51,449 nt of DNA from Salegentibacter tibetensis (GTDB taxonomy: Bacteria; Bacteroidota; Bacteroidia; Flavobacteriales; Flavobacteriaceae): the NCBI RefSeq assembly GCF_020164485.1, contig NZ_JAIQZA010000030.1:1-51449 (forward strand), written 5' to 3'. The first letter of the stretch is position 1, and every line of letters starts with the position of its first letter. The position numbers were made by a program, and so were the translations under genes. Below, one piece after another: positions 38,043 through 47,302 of this stretch. Below the pieces are notes generated by a model. That model was not told the DNA's origin. It did no database searches and saw nothing but the letters and a program-made list of their open reading frames with translations.

Positions 38043-38738
38043 TTAACCGTGATCGCTATAAAATCGTTTCAAATGGTTTGGATGTATAGATAGGTTGTAG
38101 AGGCACACTAAAAATACATCAAGCGCTAATTGTTTGAAAGTTCCATTTTTTTCAAATCTTCTTCCCGACGTAAGAACGTAATCTTTTACTTTTTTGAATT
38201 TGCCTCTTTTTCTAAGTCGACGTTGAATTTCAATATCTTCCATAAATGAAATTGTTTTAAAGCCGCCAATTGATTTAAATATTTCTTGTTTTACAAAAAT
38301 TGCATGATCGCCATAGGTGAAAAATTCCAGGCTAAAACGGCTACACCAGCTATACAAATTAAGTAAGGGATGTAATTTATCAATTCTTAGCCTAAAGCTA
38401 CCTCCTATATGTTTGGATTTCTCAAGCTGTTCTGTTATTAAGCTATAGGTGTTTTCCGGCAGGAACGTATCAGCGTGCAAAAACAATAAAACTTCTCCTT
38501 CAGCTTCTTTGGCGCCAAAATTCAATTGGCTGGCTCTGCCTTTTTTGGACGTAAAAATCTTTACAATTGAAAAACTCCTGGCAATACCAACCGTATTATC
38601 GCCGCTTCCGCCATCAACAACAATTATTTCAAAATTACCCTGGAGCTTTAGGCAATTTCCAATTGTTTTTTCTAAAAAACTGGCTTCATTCAAACATGGG
38701 ATGATTATACTTATTTTTATGTTTTGAACCTGTACCAT
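38043..38738 (-). CDS. TIGR04283-type glycosyltransferase (GT2 fold, arsenosugar-associated family)
   Basis: This 231-residue enzyme has a GT-A fold: ISIIIPCLNEASFLEKTI at the start, the nucleotide site IIVVDGGSGDNT (D42) and the DxD-like metal site LLFLHADTFLP (D90). GRASQLNFGA and SFMEDIEIQRRLRKRGKF are hallmarks of the family once called rSAM/selenodomain-associated transferase 2, now tied to arsenosugar biosynthesis. It is the last gene of the minus-strand run and overlaps the flavoprotein by 22 bases. Its partner family (TIGR04282) is the first gene of the same run. Confidence 0.88.
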   Translation of the reverse strand: MVQVQNIKISIIIPCLNEASFLEKTIGNCLKLQGNFEIIVVDGGSGDNTVGIARSFSIVKIFTSKKGRASQLNFGAKEAEGEVLLFLHADTFLPENTYSLITEQLEKSKHIGGSFRLRIDKLHPLLNLYSWCSRFSLEFFTYGDHAIFVKQEIFKSIGGFKTISFMEDIEIQRRLRKRGKFKKVKDYVLTSGRRFEKNGTFKQLALDVFLVCLYNLSIHPNHLKRFYSDHG

Positions 38739-40153
38739 TTTTTAATGATTGTTTTCATCCAGGGTTTTAACTGTTCTACGAGACTTTGTCTAAATAGTGA
38801 TTTATGAATGTTAGCTGCGGTAGGATAAGGATAGATTTTGTTCATAAAATCATTCAGTTTAATTCCCGCTGTGTTGGCAAGTATCAATTCTTGTATGATT
38901 TCCCCGGCATTTGGAGCAATCATACTACCCCCTAAAATTTTGGCATTCCCAAGGTTAAAGCGCTTTTTCTCTATAAATACGATTAACTGCCCATACTCGT
39001 AATCATCAGTAATAGCACGATCATCTTCCTTAAAATTGGATTCTAAACGTATGTATTTAATATTCTGCTTTTTTAATTGATTTTCATTAAAACCAAAAGT
39101 CGCTACTTCGGGATCGGTAAAAGTTACCCAGGGAAAATGTTTAAAGTCCAGCTTCTTTTTAAGTGGAGAAATAAAATTATTTATTAAAAGCATATTATGC
39201 ATCTCGGCAGCGTGGGAAAATTTAAGATTATCTGCTGCATCTCCACTTACAAAAACCCTTTTATTGGTAGTTTGGAGTTTTTTGTTAATTATTATTTTTC
39301 CTTTTTCTGTTTTTATTCCCCCTTTTTCAAGTGCGAGGGAATCAAAATTTAAAATGCGTCCCAGACCCATAAAAATAGCATCAACAGGAATGCTTTCTTC
39401 TTCACCAATACTCTTTTTGAGAATAGCATATTTTCCTTCGACTTTCGCTACTTCAGCATTGAAAAAAAATTGAATGCCTTCTTTTTTAAGTCTATTTTTA
39501 AGAATGGTGGAAATTTTGGAATCTTCCTTTTTTAAAATATGTTCTCCACGGTCTATAATGTATACTTTAGAACCTAATCTTGAAAAAGCCTGGCCTAATT
39601 CTAAACTTACTGGGCCAGCACCTATAAAGACAAAATTCTTTGGAATAAAATTGATCTCAAAAATAGAGTCGTTAGTAAATATTGGAATATCATCAGTGCC
39701 AGGAATATTAATTATTCTAGGAGAAGACCCTGTAGCAATAACAATATTTCTTCCTTTGAATATCTTATTATTAAGTTTTACTGAATTTTCCGAATTAAAT
39801 GATGCCTCACCCAAAGCTATATCCAGCCCTTTTTCTTTAAGGTAATCAATGTTTTCGTGCTCCTTTATAACATCTTGTTTTCCTTTTATGTAAGCCTTTA
39901 TTTTTTTAATATCCACTTTTCCGGAAATCTCTAAGCCCAATGCTGTAGACAGTTTTGCCTGATGCAATTGTTTTCCTAAGTGAATTAAGGCTTTACTGGG
40001 AACGCACCCGGTGTTTAAACACTCTCCACCAATACTTTTAGCGTTGCGATCTATAAGCAAAACATCCATTCCCAATTGCTGCATTCCCAATGCAGCGCCC
40101 AGACCACCTGAACCCGCTCCAATTACGATTAAATCATAGGTTTTCTCTTTCAT
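38717..40153 (-). CDS. Pyridine nucleotide-disulfide oxidoreductase (MerA/dihydrolipoamide dehydrogenase-like)
   Basis: This flavoprotein is 478 residues from the ATG at 40153, which puts YDLIVIGAGSGGLG at the very start; an upstream in-frame ATG at 40192 adds 13 residues. The redox-active disulfide is C45-LNTG-C50 in GGECLNTGCVPSKAL. A second Rossmann motif (VFIGAGPVSLELGQA) binds NAD(P)H, and VFVSGDAADN is the second FAD contact. The end reads YPYPTAANIHKSLFRQ in place of the HxHPT dyad of lipoamide dehydrogenase; the MerA C-terminal Cys pair is missing. Substrate unknown. This subgroup is often seen beside TIGR04283 transferases (recollection, not checked). Confidence 0.88.
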   Translation of the reverse strand: MKEKTYDLIVIGAGSGGLGAALGMQQLGMDVLLIDRNAKSIGGECLNTGCVPSKALIHLGKQLHQAKLSTALGLEISGKVDIKKIKAYIKGKQDVIKEHENIDYLKEKGLDIALGEASFNSENSVKLNNKIFKGRNIVIATGSSPRIINIPGTDDIPIFTNDSIFEINFIPKNFVFIGAGPVSLELGQAFSRLGSKVYIIDRGEHILKKEDSKISTILKNRLKKEGIQFFFNAEVAKVEGKYAILKKSIGEEESIPVDAIFMGLGRILNFDSLALEKGGIKTEKGKIIINKKLQTTNKRVFVSGDAADNLKFSHAAEMHNMLLINNFISPLKKKLDFKHFPWVTFTDPEVATFGFNENQLKKQNIKYIRLESNFKEDDRAITDDYEYGQLIVFIEKKRFNLGNAKILGGSMIAPNAGEIIQELILANTAGIKLNDFMNKIYPYPTAANIHKSLFRQSLVEQLKPWMKTIIKKWYRFKT

Positions 40154-40196
40154 AGGTATTGAATTTTTATTAGCGGGAAATTGCTGACGCAAAGTA

Positions 40197-41192
40197 TTAA
40201 TAATCGGCCGTGCTCAATATTTCAAATGATTGGGTTAGCAGATCTTTTCGTTTTTGTAAATTTATGGCTAAAGGTAACTGGGCTAATCCCAGAATTCTTC
40301 TAAATATCTCAATCGCCGTGAATTGCTGACACAATTCTTTATTTAGCAGAGCCTTTTCGGTGTAATATCTAAAGGCTTTACTAACAATTTCTTCAGGCTG
40401 GTTGGCCATTTTTAAGTGCGCGATAGTAACCCCAATTTCAAATTCCGGTTCTCCGAAAAAGCAGAATTCCGGATCAATAATTTTAATTCCGCCTTTTGTT
40501 TTTATCCAACTCCCCGGAAAATAATCACCGTGCAAAAGGCTGTTTCCGTCCTGTAAATAGCGTTCTCCTAATTTCTCAATTTTACCTTTAAGATCATCAT
40601 TGTTTTTATAAGGCGCTGCTATGCTCTGCAGACCTGGCAGTACGGCATCTAAATCCAGACCGTTTTCTTCTAAAAAAGGATATATGAAAATATGTTTGTG
40701 ATTTAATTCCCGCATTTTCCGGTTGGGCAGGTTAATTTCTGAATTTTCACGGGTGAGATTAGTATGTAAATCGGCAGCAAAGCTTATAATCTTAAATAAT
40801 TCATCCTCATTTAAAACCTGTCCGTTTTTATATAAAAAAGTATAGTCGGTAGCGTTACCTAGATCTTCAAGATATAAAACATAGTTCTGGTTATCAATCT
40901 TCAGGAGATTAGGCATCTGTTTTTTTAAACTGCTGTAGCCAGAAACGAGCTCGTAAAATTTAGCTTCTCTTAAAGATCGTGTAATCGGGGCTTCTACTTG
41001 CGGATATTTCTCGACATAATCCCGACTTTGTTTTATTATAAAACTTCTTCTATTGGTTTTTACGCGAAGGGTGAAATTCATATTTCCATCGCCTGGGACT
41101 TCTATTGCAGTTACTTTTTCACCTGTTTCTAACCAGGACCGAGCCTCCAGGTATTTTTCTACTGTTTTTATATTAGCTGTTAAATGGACCAT
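40197..41192 (-). CDS. APH-fold kinase resembling 5-methylthioribose kinase
   Basis: This 331-residue cytoplasmic protein has the aminoglycoside/choline kinase fold: a glycine loop GDGNMNFTLRV (34-44), ATP lysine K54 in FIIKQSRDYVEKYP, catalytic loop HGDYFPGSWI (221-230) and metal site IDPEFCFFGEPEFEIG (from 239). The K-Q-x-x-x-Y-V and IDPEFxFxGxxxFxIG forms are closer to 5-methylthioribose kinase (MtnK) than to aminoglycoside kinases. MtnK phosphorylates the C1 hydroxyl of a 5-substituted ribose. It lies 21 bases after the nucleoside hydrolase gene, which would release such a ribose. No other methionine-salvage gene is present. Substrate inferred only. Confidence 0.82.
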   Translation of the reverse strand: MVHLTANIKTVEKYLEARSWLETGEKVTAIEVPGDGNMNFTLRVKTNRRSFIIKQSRDYVEKYPQVEAPITRSLREAKFYELVSGYSSLKKQMPNLLKIDNQNYVLYLEDLGNATDYTFLYKNGQVLNEDELFKIISFAADLHTNLTRENSEINLPNRKMRELNHKHIFIYPFLEENGLDLDAVLPGLQSIAAPYKNNDDLKGKIEKLGERYLQDGNSLLHGDYFPGSWIKTKGGIKIIDPEFCFFGEPEFEIGVTIAHLKMANQPEEIVSKAFRYYTEKALLNKELCQQFTAIEIFRRILGLAQLPLAINLQKRKDLLTQSFEILSTADY

Positions 41193-41213
41193 ATTTTTTA
41201 AAAATCGAAGCTT

Positions 41214-42353
41214 TTACTGGTTATTAATTAGACTTTTCATCATCTTTTCGTGGTAGTCTTCTGCAACGTCATAACAGTATGTTACTGGAAAACCATTTTC
41301 TGAATTAATTATTAAATATTGCTTGAAATTATTTTCAGGTGTATCCAGTAGCATATCGTTTTCGTGAATCTCTAAATGAGCATTTAGCTCTTCTGAAATT
41401 ATATCTTCAGGTGCTATGAGATAATGACTTGCTAATAGATCAAAAGGGTTAAACCCATTTTCGCCAACTTTTTCCCACTGCTGTAGCCAGGGTTTAGATT
41501 TTTTTGCCAGCCAGCTTGTAGCAGAATCTCCTTTTTTCATCCTTTCTAAATCTTCACCTGTTACCCAGACTTTATTTGAAATTTCAAACGGACAAAGAAC
41601 AACTTTAACTCCGCTTTCAAACAAAATTCTAAATGCAGCGTTATCAAGGTCAAAATTAAGATCTGGCGCATGATGGGCTGTAGGTTTTCCTATTTCAAAA
41701 TAAGAAGTGTCAGTTCTTCTTCCCGCAACCAGGACAACTTCTTTAATTTGCGATTTAAGTTCTGGATAGATTAACAATAAGGTTCCAATGTTGGTCGCTG
41801 GTCCTATTGCCAGGATGGTCAATGATTCCTTCTTTAAAGCTTTCGCCAAAGCTTCAACCGCTTCGTTAGTTTCTACATTCTCCAGGTTAATTTTGTCGAT
41901 TGCTCCTTTATAAACCGGAATTTCGTAAGGAGCAAATTCGCTTACCATTTCCTTGTTTAGGCGGTAGGCATCATCAATTTTAGTATTTCCAAAAACAGCA
42001 CTTATTCCTTTTATGTTTATATTTTCTGCTTTAAAAAGTTGTAAAAGGGCGTAGGCATCATCTACATCGCTATACCCATCACGATGGTATCTTTTCATAC
42101 CCACAGCGAGGTCTGCATCTACCCAAATATTTTTTTTAGAATTTTTTGCATCATTGTTTGTTGGAAAAAAACTTTGAGGGGTTTCTTTGTAATCCAAAGC
42201 AGCGCTTTCAGTCGTCTTCCCAAAATCTTTCGTTGAAATGGTTTCCAATTTGGCAATTTTAGGCGAATCATCGTCTTCTTTTGAATCAGAGCCACACGCA
42301 GCAATTATTCCGATAAGAATTATACTTAGGAATATTTTGGTTTTATTAATCAT
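41214..42353 (-). CDS. Exported nucleoside hydrolase lipoprotein (IUNH family)
   Basis: This 379-residue protein would split a ribonucleoside into base and ribose outside the cytoplasm. A lipoprotein signal ends at Cys20 (IIAAC), followed by a 55-residue low-complexity spacer. The calcium-binding Asp motif starts IWVDADLAVG (D79, D81) and is completed by DVDDAYAL (D96, D98, D99); the stretch between is much longer than in the compact DTDPGxDD form. The C-terminal marks ILAIGPATNIGTLL and LNFDLDNAAFRILFESG are typical. The signal places it on the periplasmic side, next to SusC/SusD. It sits between a hairpin-rich gap and the ribose-kinase-like gene. Confidence 0.9.
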   Translation of the reverse strand: MINKTKIFLSIILIGIIAACGSDSKEDDDSPKIAKLETISTKDFGKTTESAALDYKETPQSFFPTNNDAKNSKKNIWVDADLAVGMKRYHRDGYSDVDDAYALLQLFKAENINIKGISAVFGNTKIDDAYRLNKEMVSEFAPYEIPVYKGAIDKINLENVETNEAVEALAKALKKESLTILAIGPATNIGTLLLIYPELKSQIKEVVLVAGRRTDTSYFEIGKPTAHHAPDLNFDLDNAAFRILFESGVKVVLCPFEISNKVWVTGEDLERMKKGDSATSWLAKKSKPWLQQWEKVGENGFNPFDLLASHYLIAPEDIISEELNAHLEIHENDMLLDTPENNFKQYLIINSENGFPVTYCYDVAEDYHEKMMKSLINNQ

Positions 42354-42398
42354 AGTTTAGCAATATTTATTTTTTTTGGATTTAGTTCGAGAACTATA

Positions 42399-42497
42399 CT
42401 CGATTATCGAGATTTAAATGCTCCGAGGCTTGCCTCGAAAATTAAACAATGGTTCTCAATGAATGCCTCGTGAGCGTGCGCCGAGGTAGTTTACCTC
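42399..42497 (-). repeat. Cluster of CGAGG-type inverted repeats between susD and the nucleoside hydrolase
   Basis: Four complementary pairs occur in 99 bases: CTCGAT/ATCGAG (42399-42411), CGAGGC/GCCTCG (42424-42437), CCTCG/CGAGG (42466-42470 with 42482-42486) and GAGGTA/TACCTC (42483-42497). The last two share bases, so they cannot form together. The 184-base gap has no ORF. It could end the susCD message, protect its 3' end or set the level of the downstream genes. Confidence 0.6.
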
Positions 42498-42537
42498 AAT
42501 TAAAAGTTCGACGCAATTTGTTAGCCTTTTGCAATTG

Positions 42538-43986
42538 TTAATCCATTTCCCACCAGTTTTTTATATTAATATTATCGCCGCCCATTCGATCCACTGCTTC
42601 CTGGTAATTGGTATTATTTACAGCTTGTTCCGATTCGGGGTAGAGGTAACGTACAGGATATTTATCGTCATTAAAGTTATCTGGCCCGGGACTTATTTCC
42701 GGAATTCCGGTACGCCTAATATTAAACCAGGCTTCGTGACCTATCATAAATAAACTTAGCCATTTTTGGGTTAGTATTTTTTCAAGATTATCCTCGCTGT
42801 TTTCGGTTAAAGCCACCGATTCCTGTGAAAAATAATCAGCAGGGATTTGTACCGAATAATAATCGAAATGCGCCTGAATAGCATTTCTATAGTAAGTATC
42901 TGCATTCCCGTTTATAAACCCTCGTTCCACTGCTTCAGCTAAAGCAAATTGTACTTCTGAATACAACATTATTTGAGCGTCAACCCCGTCAGGTATTTCT
43001 CTAAAACGATTAGACATAATGGAAAGATCATTGAGCTCAATATTTCTTTCACTAATTGTTTGGGTACTTAGTCCGTTAGGTAAACCTTTAAATTGAGGGT
43101 TTCCGGCAAGAATACTTTCTGGAGTAGGTTGGTAGAAGACACTGATTCGGGGATCTTCCCAGGTCTTTAAAATATCTTCTACAGTTTTACTCATTTTTAA
43201 GCCCCGATAAATTCCTGTAGAAGCACTAAATAAAGGAAACTGGTTCGGTGCAGCGTCTAAGTAGGGTAGTACCGCATTATCTGCATTAGACTGTATCAAA
43301 CTTCCAGAGTCTGCAAGATCCTGCAATTTGCTAAAATCTGTAATACGCTTGCTAATGCGTAAATGAAAACGAACCTGCAGGGAATTGGCAAAGCGTATCC
43401 ATTTCTCCAAATTATTACCAAACATAATATCTCCCCTTATACTTTCATTTGTATTTTCAAGTTGTGAAGCGGCACGCTCTAAATTAGCTAAAATACCGGT
43501 TTCGGGGTCGGTATAAATACTTTCCTGGGTATCATAAACAGGAGTGAAATTAAGTTCGCCAAATTGGATGGCTTCGGTATAAGGAACATCGCCCCAGATA
43601 TCGGTAAGTTGGGAAAATAGATAACTTCGCATGATTTGAGCTACGCCATCGTAGGCTTCATTGTAACCCGATAAACTTTTCATCGATTCCAGGTCGGCTA
43701 AAAGGCTATATATCAAATTCCAATAATTACTATTACTGCCTAATTCGTAACGATCTATACGTTCAAATTCTACATCGGCATTGAATTGTGCTAAATAGTT
43801 ATTTCGCCGTAAACCTTGATTATATGTATGTTCATTAAGTTCTGAAGCAATTACATTGGTCAGTAAAAATTCAGGACTTACTTCTTGAGGAGCATTAGGA
43901 TTATCATTAATTTCCTCAAAATCATTGTCGCAACCTGCTAAGTGCAGCATAACAATAATGGCAATAATGAATTGTATATTTTTCAT
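42538..43986 (-). CDS. SusD/RagB-family nutrient-binding lipoprotein (SusD-like_2)
   Basis: This 482-residue surface lipoprotein is the lid of the SusC channel. The signal ends at Cys19 (LAGC), followed by DNDFEEINDNPNAPQEVSPEFLLT, the usual start of the SusD-like_2 group. TPR-like helices carry the pattern YWNLIYSLLADLESM, GVAQIMRSYLFSQLTDIWGDVPYTEA and WIRFANSLQVRFHLRIS. The end shows WLSLFMIGHEAWFNIRRTG and GGDNINIKNWW. It follows susC by 10 bases. Ligand is not predictable from sequence; the neighbour enzymes suggest a nucleoside-like compound rather than a polysaccharide, and no glycoside hydrolase is present. Confidence 0.95.
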   Translation of the reverse strand: MKNIQFIIAIIVMLHLAGCDNDFEEINDNPNAPQEVSPEFLLTNVIASELNEHTYNQGLRRNNYLAQFNADVEFERIDRYELGSNSNYWNLIYSLLADLESMKSLSGYNEAYDGVAQIMRSYLFSQLTDIWGDVPYTEAIQFGELNFTPVYDTQESIYTDPETGILANLERAASQLENTNESIRGDIMFGNNLEKWIRFANSLQVRFHLRISKRITDFSKLQDLADSGSLIQSNADNAVLPYLDAAPNQFPLFSASTGIYRGLKMSKTVEDILKTWEDPRISVFYQPTPESILAGNPQFKGLPNGLSTQTISERNIELNDLSIMSNRFREIPDGVDAQIMLYSEVQFALAEAVERGFINGNADTYYRNAIQAHFDYYSVQIPADYFSQESVALTENSEDNLEKILTQKWLSLFMIGHEAWFNIRRTGIPEISPGPDNFNDDKYPVRYLYPESEQAVNNTNYQEAVDRMGGDNINIKNWWEMD

Positions 43987-43996
43987 TCCTGACTTC

Positions 43997-46900
43997 TTAA
44001 AAATTTGTTTTCAGACTAACACCAAAACTTCTTGTTGAGGGATAAGAAAAATCGTCTACGCCATACACAATATTACGTTCCTGGAAAGCATTCAGCTCCG
44101 GATCGAAATGCGGGTTTTCAGTAAACAACAATAAATTACTGCCTATTAACCCCAGCTTTAGATTTTCTACTCCTATATATTTTGCAGTTTTTTTCGAGAA
44201 GGTATAATAGATACTCACCTGCCTTAATTTTATATAAGAAGCATCGTATAAGGCACTTGCTTCGTTCCCACGGTCATAGTAGGCATTATTAAAAGTGCTT
44301 GCAGGCACAGGAGTAGTGTTTTGGGTATATTGAGGGTTTTCGTCGGTTCCAATGTTAACAACACCATCACCTATAATCCCGTTCCCGTCCACAAATTGCG
44401 TATTTGGTCCGCCTCCTTCACGCCCTAATAAGGTTTCTTTTAAAACTCCAGAGGTACTACCTAGAGCTTTAATTCGCGATACAATGGTACCACCCTGGCG
44501 CCAGTCAAAAAGAAAATTTAAATCAAAGTTTTTATAGGAAAAACTATTGCTGAACCCCATAGAGAAATCTGGGTTGTAATTGCCCAGCAGCCGTAAATCG
44601 CCATCTTGTACCGGTAATCCGTTGGTGTCATACAGATCCTGACCATCTACCTGGACAAAGCCCGTACCATACATATCTCCCACACGCCCATTCTCACGAG
44701 CGATATATAAAACGGTGTTAGAGCCACCATTAAAAATATTTGCCGTAGCAGTTACAAACTGGTCTACTCCCTCGGGAAGTTCGGTAACTACACTTCTAAA
44801 AGTGCTAAAGTTCACCGAAGTATTCCAGGTAAGCGCTGAAGTTTTTATTGGAGAAGCACTTAACATTAATTCCAGGCCACGAGTTCTAACTTTTCCTCCA
44901 TTTTCATTAAATCTCCCAAAACCACTGGCATTAGAAATTGGTCTGGAAATAATTTGATCCTTACTTAGATTCTGATAAACAGAAGCTTCAAACTGTATCC
45001 TTCCTTTTAAAAACCAGGCTTCAAGACCACCTTCGTAGGCGTTAAGCCGTTCTGGTTTCAAGTTTATATTTTTAAGAACATTCTCATTAGTTACTCTAAA
45101 ATTTGAACCATAATTACCATTAAATTGAAAGATTTGCCTGCTTTGAAAGGGATCGGTGTCATTACCCACTGAAGCAGCACTCAATCTGAATTTTAAAAAT
45201 GAAATGTCTTCGGGTAAGTTAAAACCATTTGAAGCCACATAACTAAAGCCTGCAGAGTAATAACCAAAAGAATTGTTCTTCTTAGGTAGGGTGCTACTCC
45301 AATCATTGCGATAAGTAAGATCTATATATAGTTCATTTTCGAAACCCAAATTTGCGGTACCATATACACTATTAATACGTTTGTTGAAATTTTCGCTGCT
45401 TCCTTTTAACGGTGCTCTAGAGTTAGCCAATGTATAAATCTCCGGTAAGGCGAGTTGAGAAGCTTCAGCAAAAGCATAGTGAATTTTTTGGTCAAAGCGG
45501 TTTGCGCCGATGGTTAATGTATAATCTAATCTCTTATTAATTTCATTTTTATAGGTTACTAAAAAGTCGGTATTCATTTCGGTAAACCTAATGTTATCTT
45601 CCCGATACGAACCAAACGGATTTGCATTTGTGCTTACCGAACGTCTAAATTCACGATCATCGTTATACATATCCATACCAGTACGCACTTTAAAACTCAA
45701 ATTTTCTGACAAATCATAGGTTACAGAAACGTTTCCTAAAACCCGGTTTTTCTCGAAACTATTGGTGTTTTCAAAAAGTGTTAAATATGGATTAGTAAGC
45801 CATAAATAATTTATGTCAAAATGTTGCCTTCCTGTTTGTCCCGCCTGCCAGTAATCCTTAAGGGCGGCAATATTGGTTTGTCGCCCTGTCCAGTTAAAAC
45901 CGTATAATACGTTCTCATAACCATACCCTAAATTAGGACGGTTCCCACTACGGGTATTAATATAGTTCACAAAAGTAGTTACCCTTAGTTTTTCGCTTAA
46001 ATTTTGATCTAAACTCACCGCAATACCATCCCTTTTTAAATCGGTGTTGGGAAGTATTCCTTCATTACGCAAGTTGCTATACGAAAGTCTAGCACTACCA
46101 CTTTCTCCACTATTGTTTATGGAGATATTGTTTTGGTAGGTGATACCGGTTTTAAAAAAATCGCGCACATTGTCTGGTCTGGAGATCCAGGGAGTAGGTG
46201 TGATTTCTGTCAAACTTCCGTCAGGTAAAGTACGTGCAATGATATCGCCACCACGCACCGGGTTTCCATTTATATCTACAGAAGGGCTATCAAATTGTGG
46301 AATCATAAAACCTGCATCAAGCTGCGGACCATAGCTGCTAATGCCACCATCATTAACTCCACCACCAACACCATTTTGAAAAGCATATTCCCCATTGGAG
46401 CCTAAACCATATTTATTTTGATATTCGGGAAGTGTAAGTAGGGTTTCTACGGTAAAATTACTGTTGATACTGACTCCAAAGCCTTTTTCTCTATCACCTC
46501 TTTTTGTGCTGATAAGAACCACGCCATTAGCTGCCCGTGCTCCATAAAGTGCAGCCGAACCAGCACCTTTTAAAATAGATATTGAAGCAATATCATCGGG
46601 GCTAATCTCTGAGCCACCATTACCAAAATCTACCTCCTGCAGTGCTCCATTATTTACTAAATCACTCGTTATCTGTTCGTTGCTTATTGGCACACCATCT
46701 ACTACAAAAAGTGGCTGGTTACTTCCACTAAGAGAATTTTCACCCCTAATAACAATGCGGGAAGAAGATCCTACCCCACTAGAGCCATTTGTAATTTGAA
46801 CTCCCGGTACCTGACCTGCTAAACTATTTATCAGGTTAGTTTGCGGAACATTAATTAATTGTTCTGCATTAACCTTGGATACCGCTGAAACTAAGGCTTG

Positions 46901-47242
46901 TTTTTCTTTTTTAATTCCCAAGGCGGTTACTACCACTTCATCCAGAGATTCAGATGAGCGTTGAACTATAATTTCTTCCGGGAAAACCCCACTAGTAATC
47001 TTTATTTCAGTAGACTCAAAACCTATAGAAGATATTCTGAGAGTAAAGTTATTTGAATTTGTCTCAAGACTAAATTCCCCATTTTTATCGGTAGTAGTAT
47101 AGTTCTCAGACCCTAGTTCCTGCACAGTAGCAAAAGCAACAGGTTGTTTTTCATTATCTATTACAGTAGAAGTATAATTTATTGTTTGGCATAGAGCCAT
47201 ACCTGCAAATAGCTGGAATGCAGCTATTATTATTATTTTCAT
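43997..47242 (-). CDS. SusC/RagA-family TonB-dependent outer-membrane transporter
   Basis: This 1081-residue protein is the energy-coupled channel of the SusCD pair. A signal peptide of about 18 residues is followed by a carboxypeptidase-regulatory-like domain (about 22-100), the SusC linker SLDEVVVTALGIKKEKQALV (TonB box region), a plug (about 115-225; NLINSLAGQVPGVQI, LFVVDGVPISN, ISILKGAGSAALYGARAANGVVLISTK) and a C-terminal 22-strand barrel ending in RSFGVSLKTNF. Length is normal. It lies 60 bases after the TIGR04282-type gene and 10 before susD. No anti-sigma/ECF sigma or hybrid two-component regulator is adjacent. Confidence 0.97.
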   Translation of the reverse strand: MKIIIIAAFQLFAGMALCQTINYTSTVIDNEKQPVAFATVQELGSENYTTTDKNGEFSLETNSNNFTLRISSIGFESTEIKITSGVFPEEIIVQRSSESLDEVVVTALGIKKEKQALVSAVSKVNAEQLINVPQTNLINSLAGQVPGVQITNGSSGVGSSSRIVIRGENSLSGSNQPLFVVDGVPISNEQITSDLVNNGALQEVDFGNGGSEISPDDIASISILKGAGSAALYGARAANGVVLISTKRGDREKGFGVSINSNFTVETLLTLPEYQNKYGLGSNGEYAFQNGVGGGVNDGGISSYGPQLDAGFMIPQFDSPSVDINGNPVRGGDIIARTLPDGSLTEITPTPWISRPDNVRDFFKTGITYQNNISINNSGESGSARLSYSNLRNEGILPNTDLKRDGIAVSLDQNLSEKLRVTTFVNYINTRSGNRPNLGYGYENVLYGFNWTGRQTNIAALKDYWQAGQTGRQHFDINYLWLTNPYLTLFENTNSFEKNRVLGNVSVTYDLSENLSFKVRTGMDMYNDDREFRRSVSTNANPFGSYREDNIRFTEMNTDFLVTYKNEINKRLDYTLTIGANRFDQKIHYAFAEASQLALPEIYTLANSRAPLKGSSENFNKRINSVYGTANLGFENELYIDLTYRNDWSSTLPKKNNSFGYYSAGFSYVASNGFNLPEDISFLKFRLSAASVGNDTDPFQSRQIFQFNGNYGSNFRVTNENVLKNINLKPERLNAYEGGLEAWFLKGRIQFEASVYQNLSKDQIISRPISNASGFGRFNENGGKVRTRGLELMLSASPIKTSALTWNTSVNFSTFRSVVTELPEGVDQFVTATANIFNGGSNTVLYIARENGRVGDMYGTGFVQVDGQDLYDTNGLPVQDGDLRLLGNYNPDFSMGFSNSFSYKNFDLNFLFDWRQGGTIVSRIKALGSTSGVLKETLLGREGGGPNTQFVDGNGIIGDGVVNIGTDENPQYTQNTTPVPASTFNNAYYDRGNEASALYDASYIKLRQVSIYYTFSKKTAKYIGVENLKLGLIGSNLLLFTENPHFDPELNAFQERNIVYGVDDFSYPSTRSFGVSLKTNF

Positions 47243-47302
47243 GATAATTTTTTAATATAAACAAAAGGTGTAATTTTCTTGAAATCTTGAGAAAATTATA
47301 GT

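Noticed and set aside
38717-40153. Mercuric reductase
   Set aside because: The C-terminal Cys pair needed for mercury transfer is absent, there is no N-terminal metal-binding domain, and no mer genes are near.
40197-41192. Aminoglycoside resistance kinase
   Set aside because: The IDPEFxFxG and KQxxxYV motifs are of methylthioribose-kinase type, and the gene is tied to a metabolic run.
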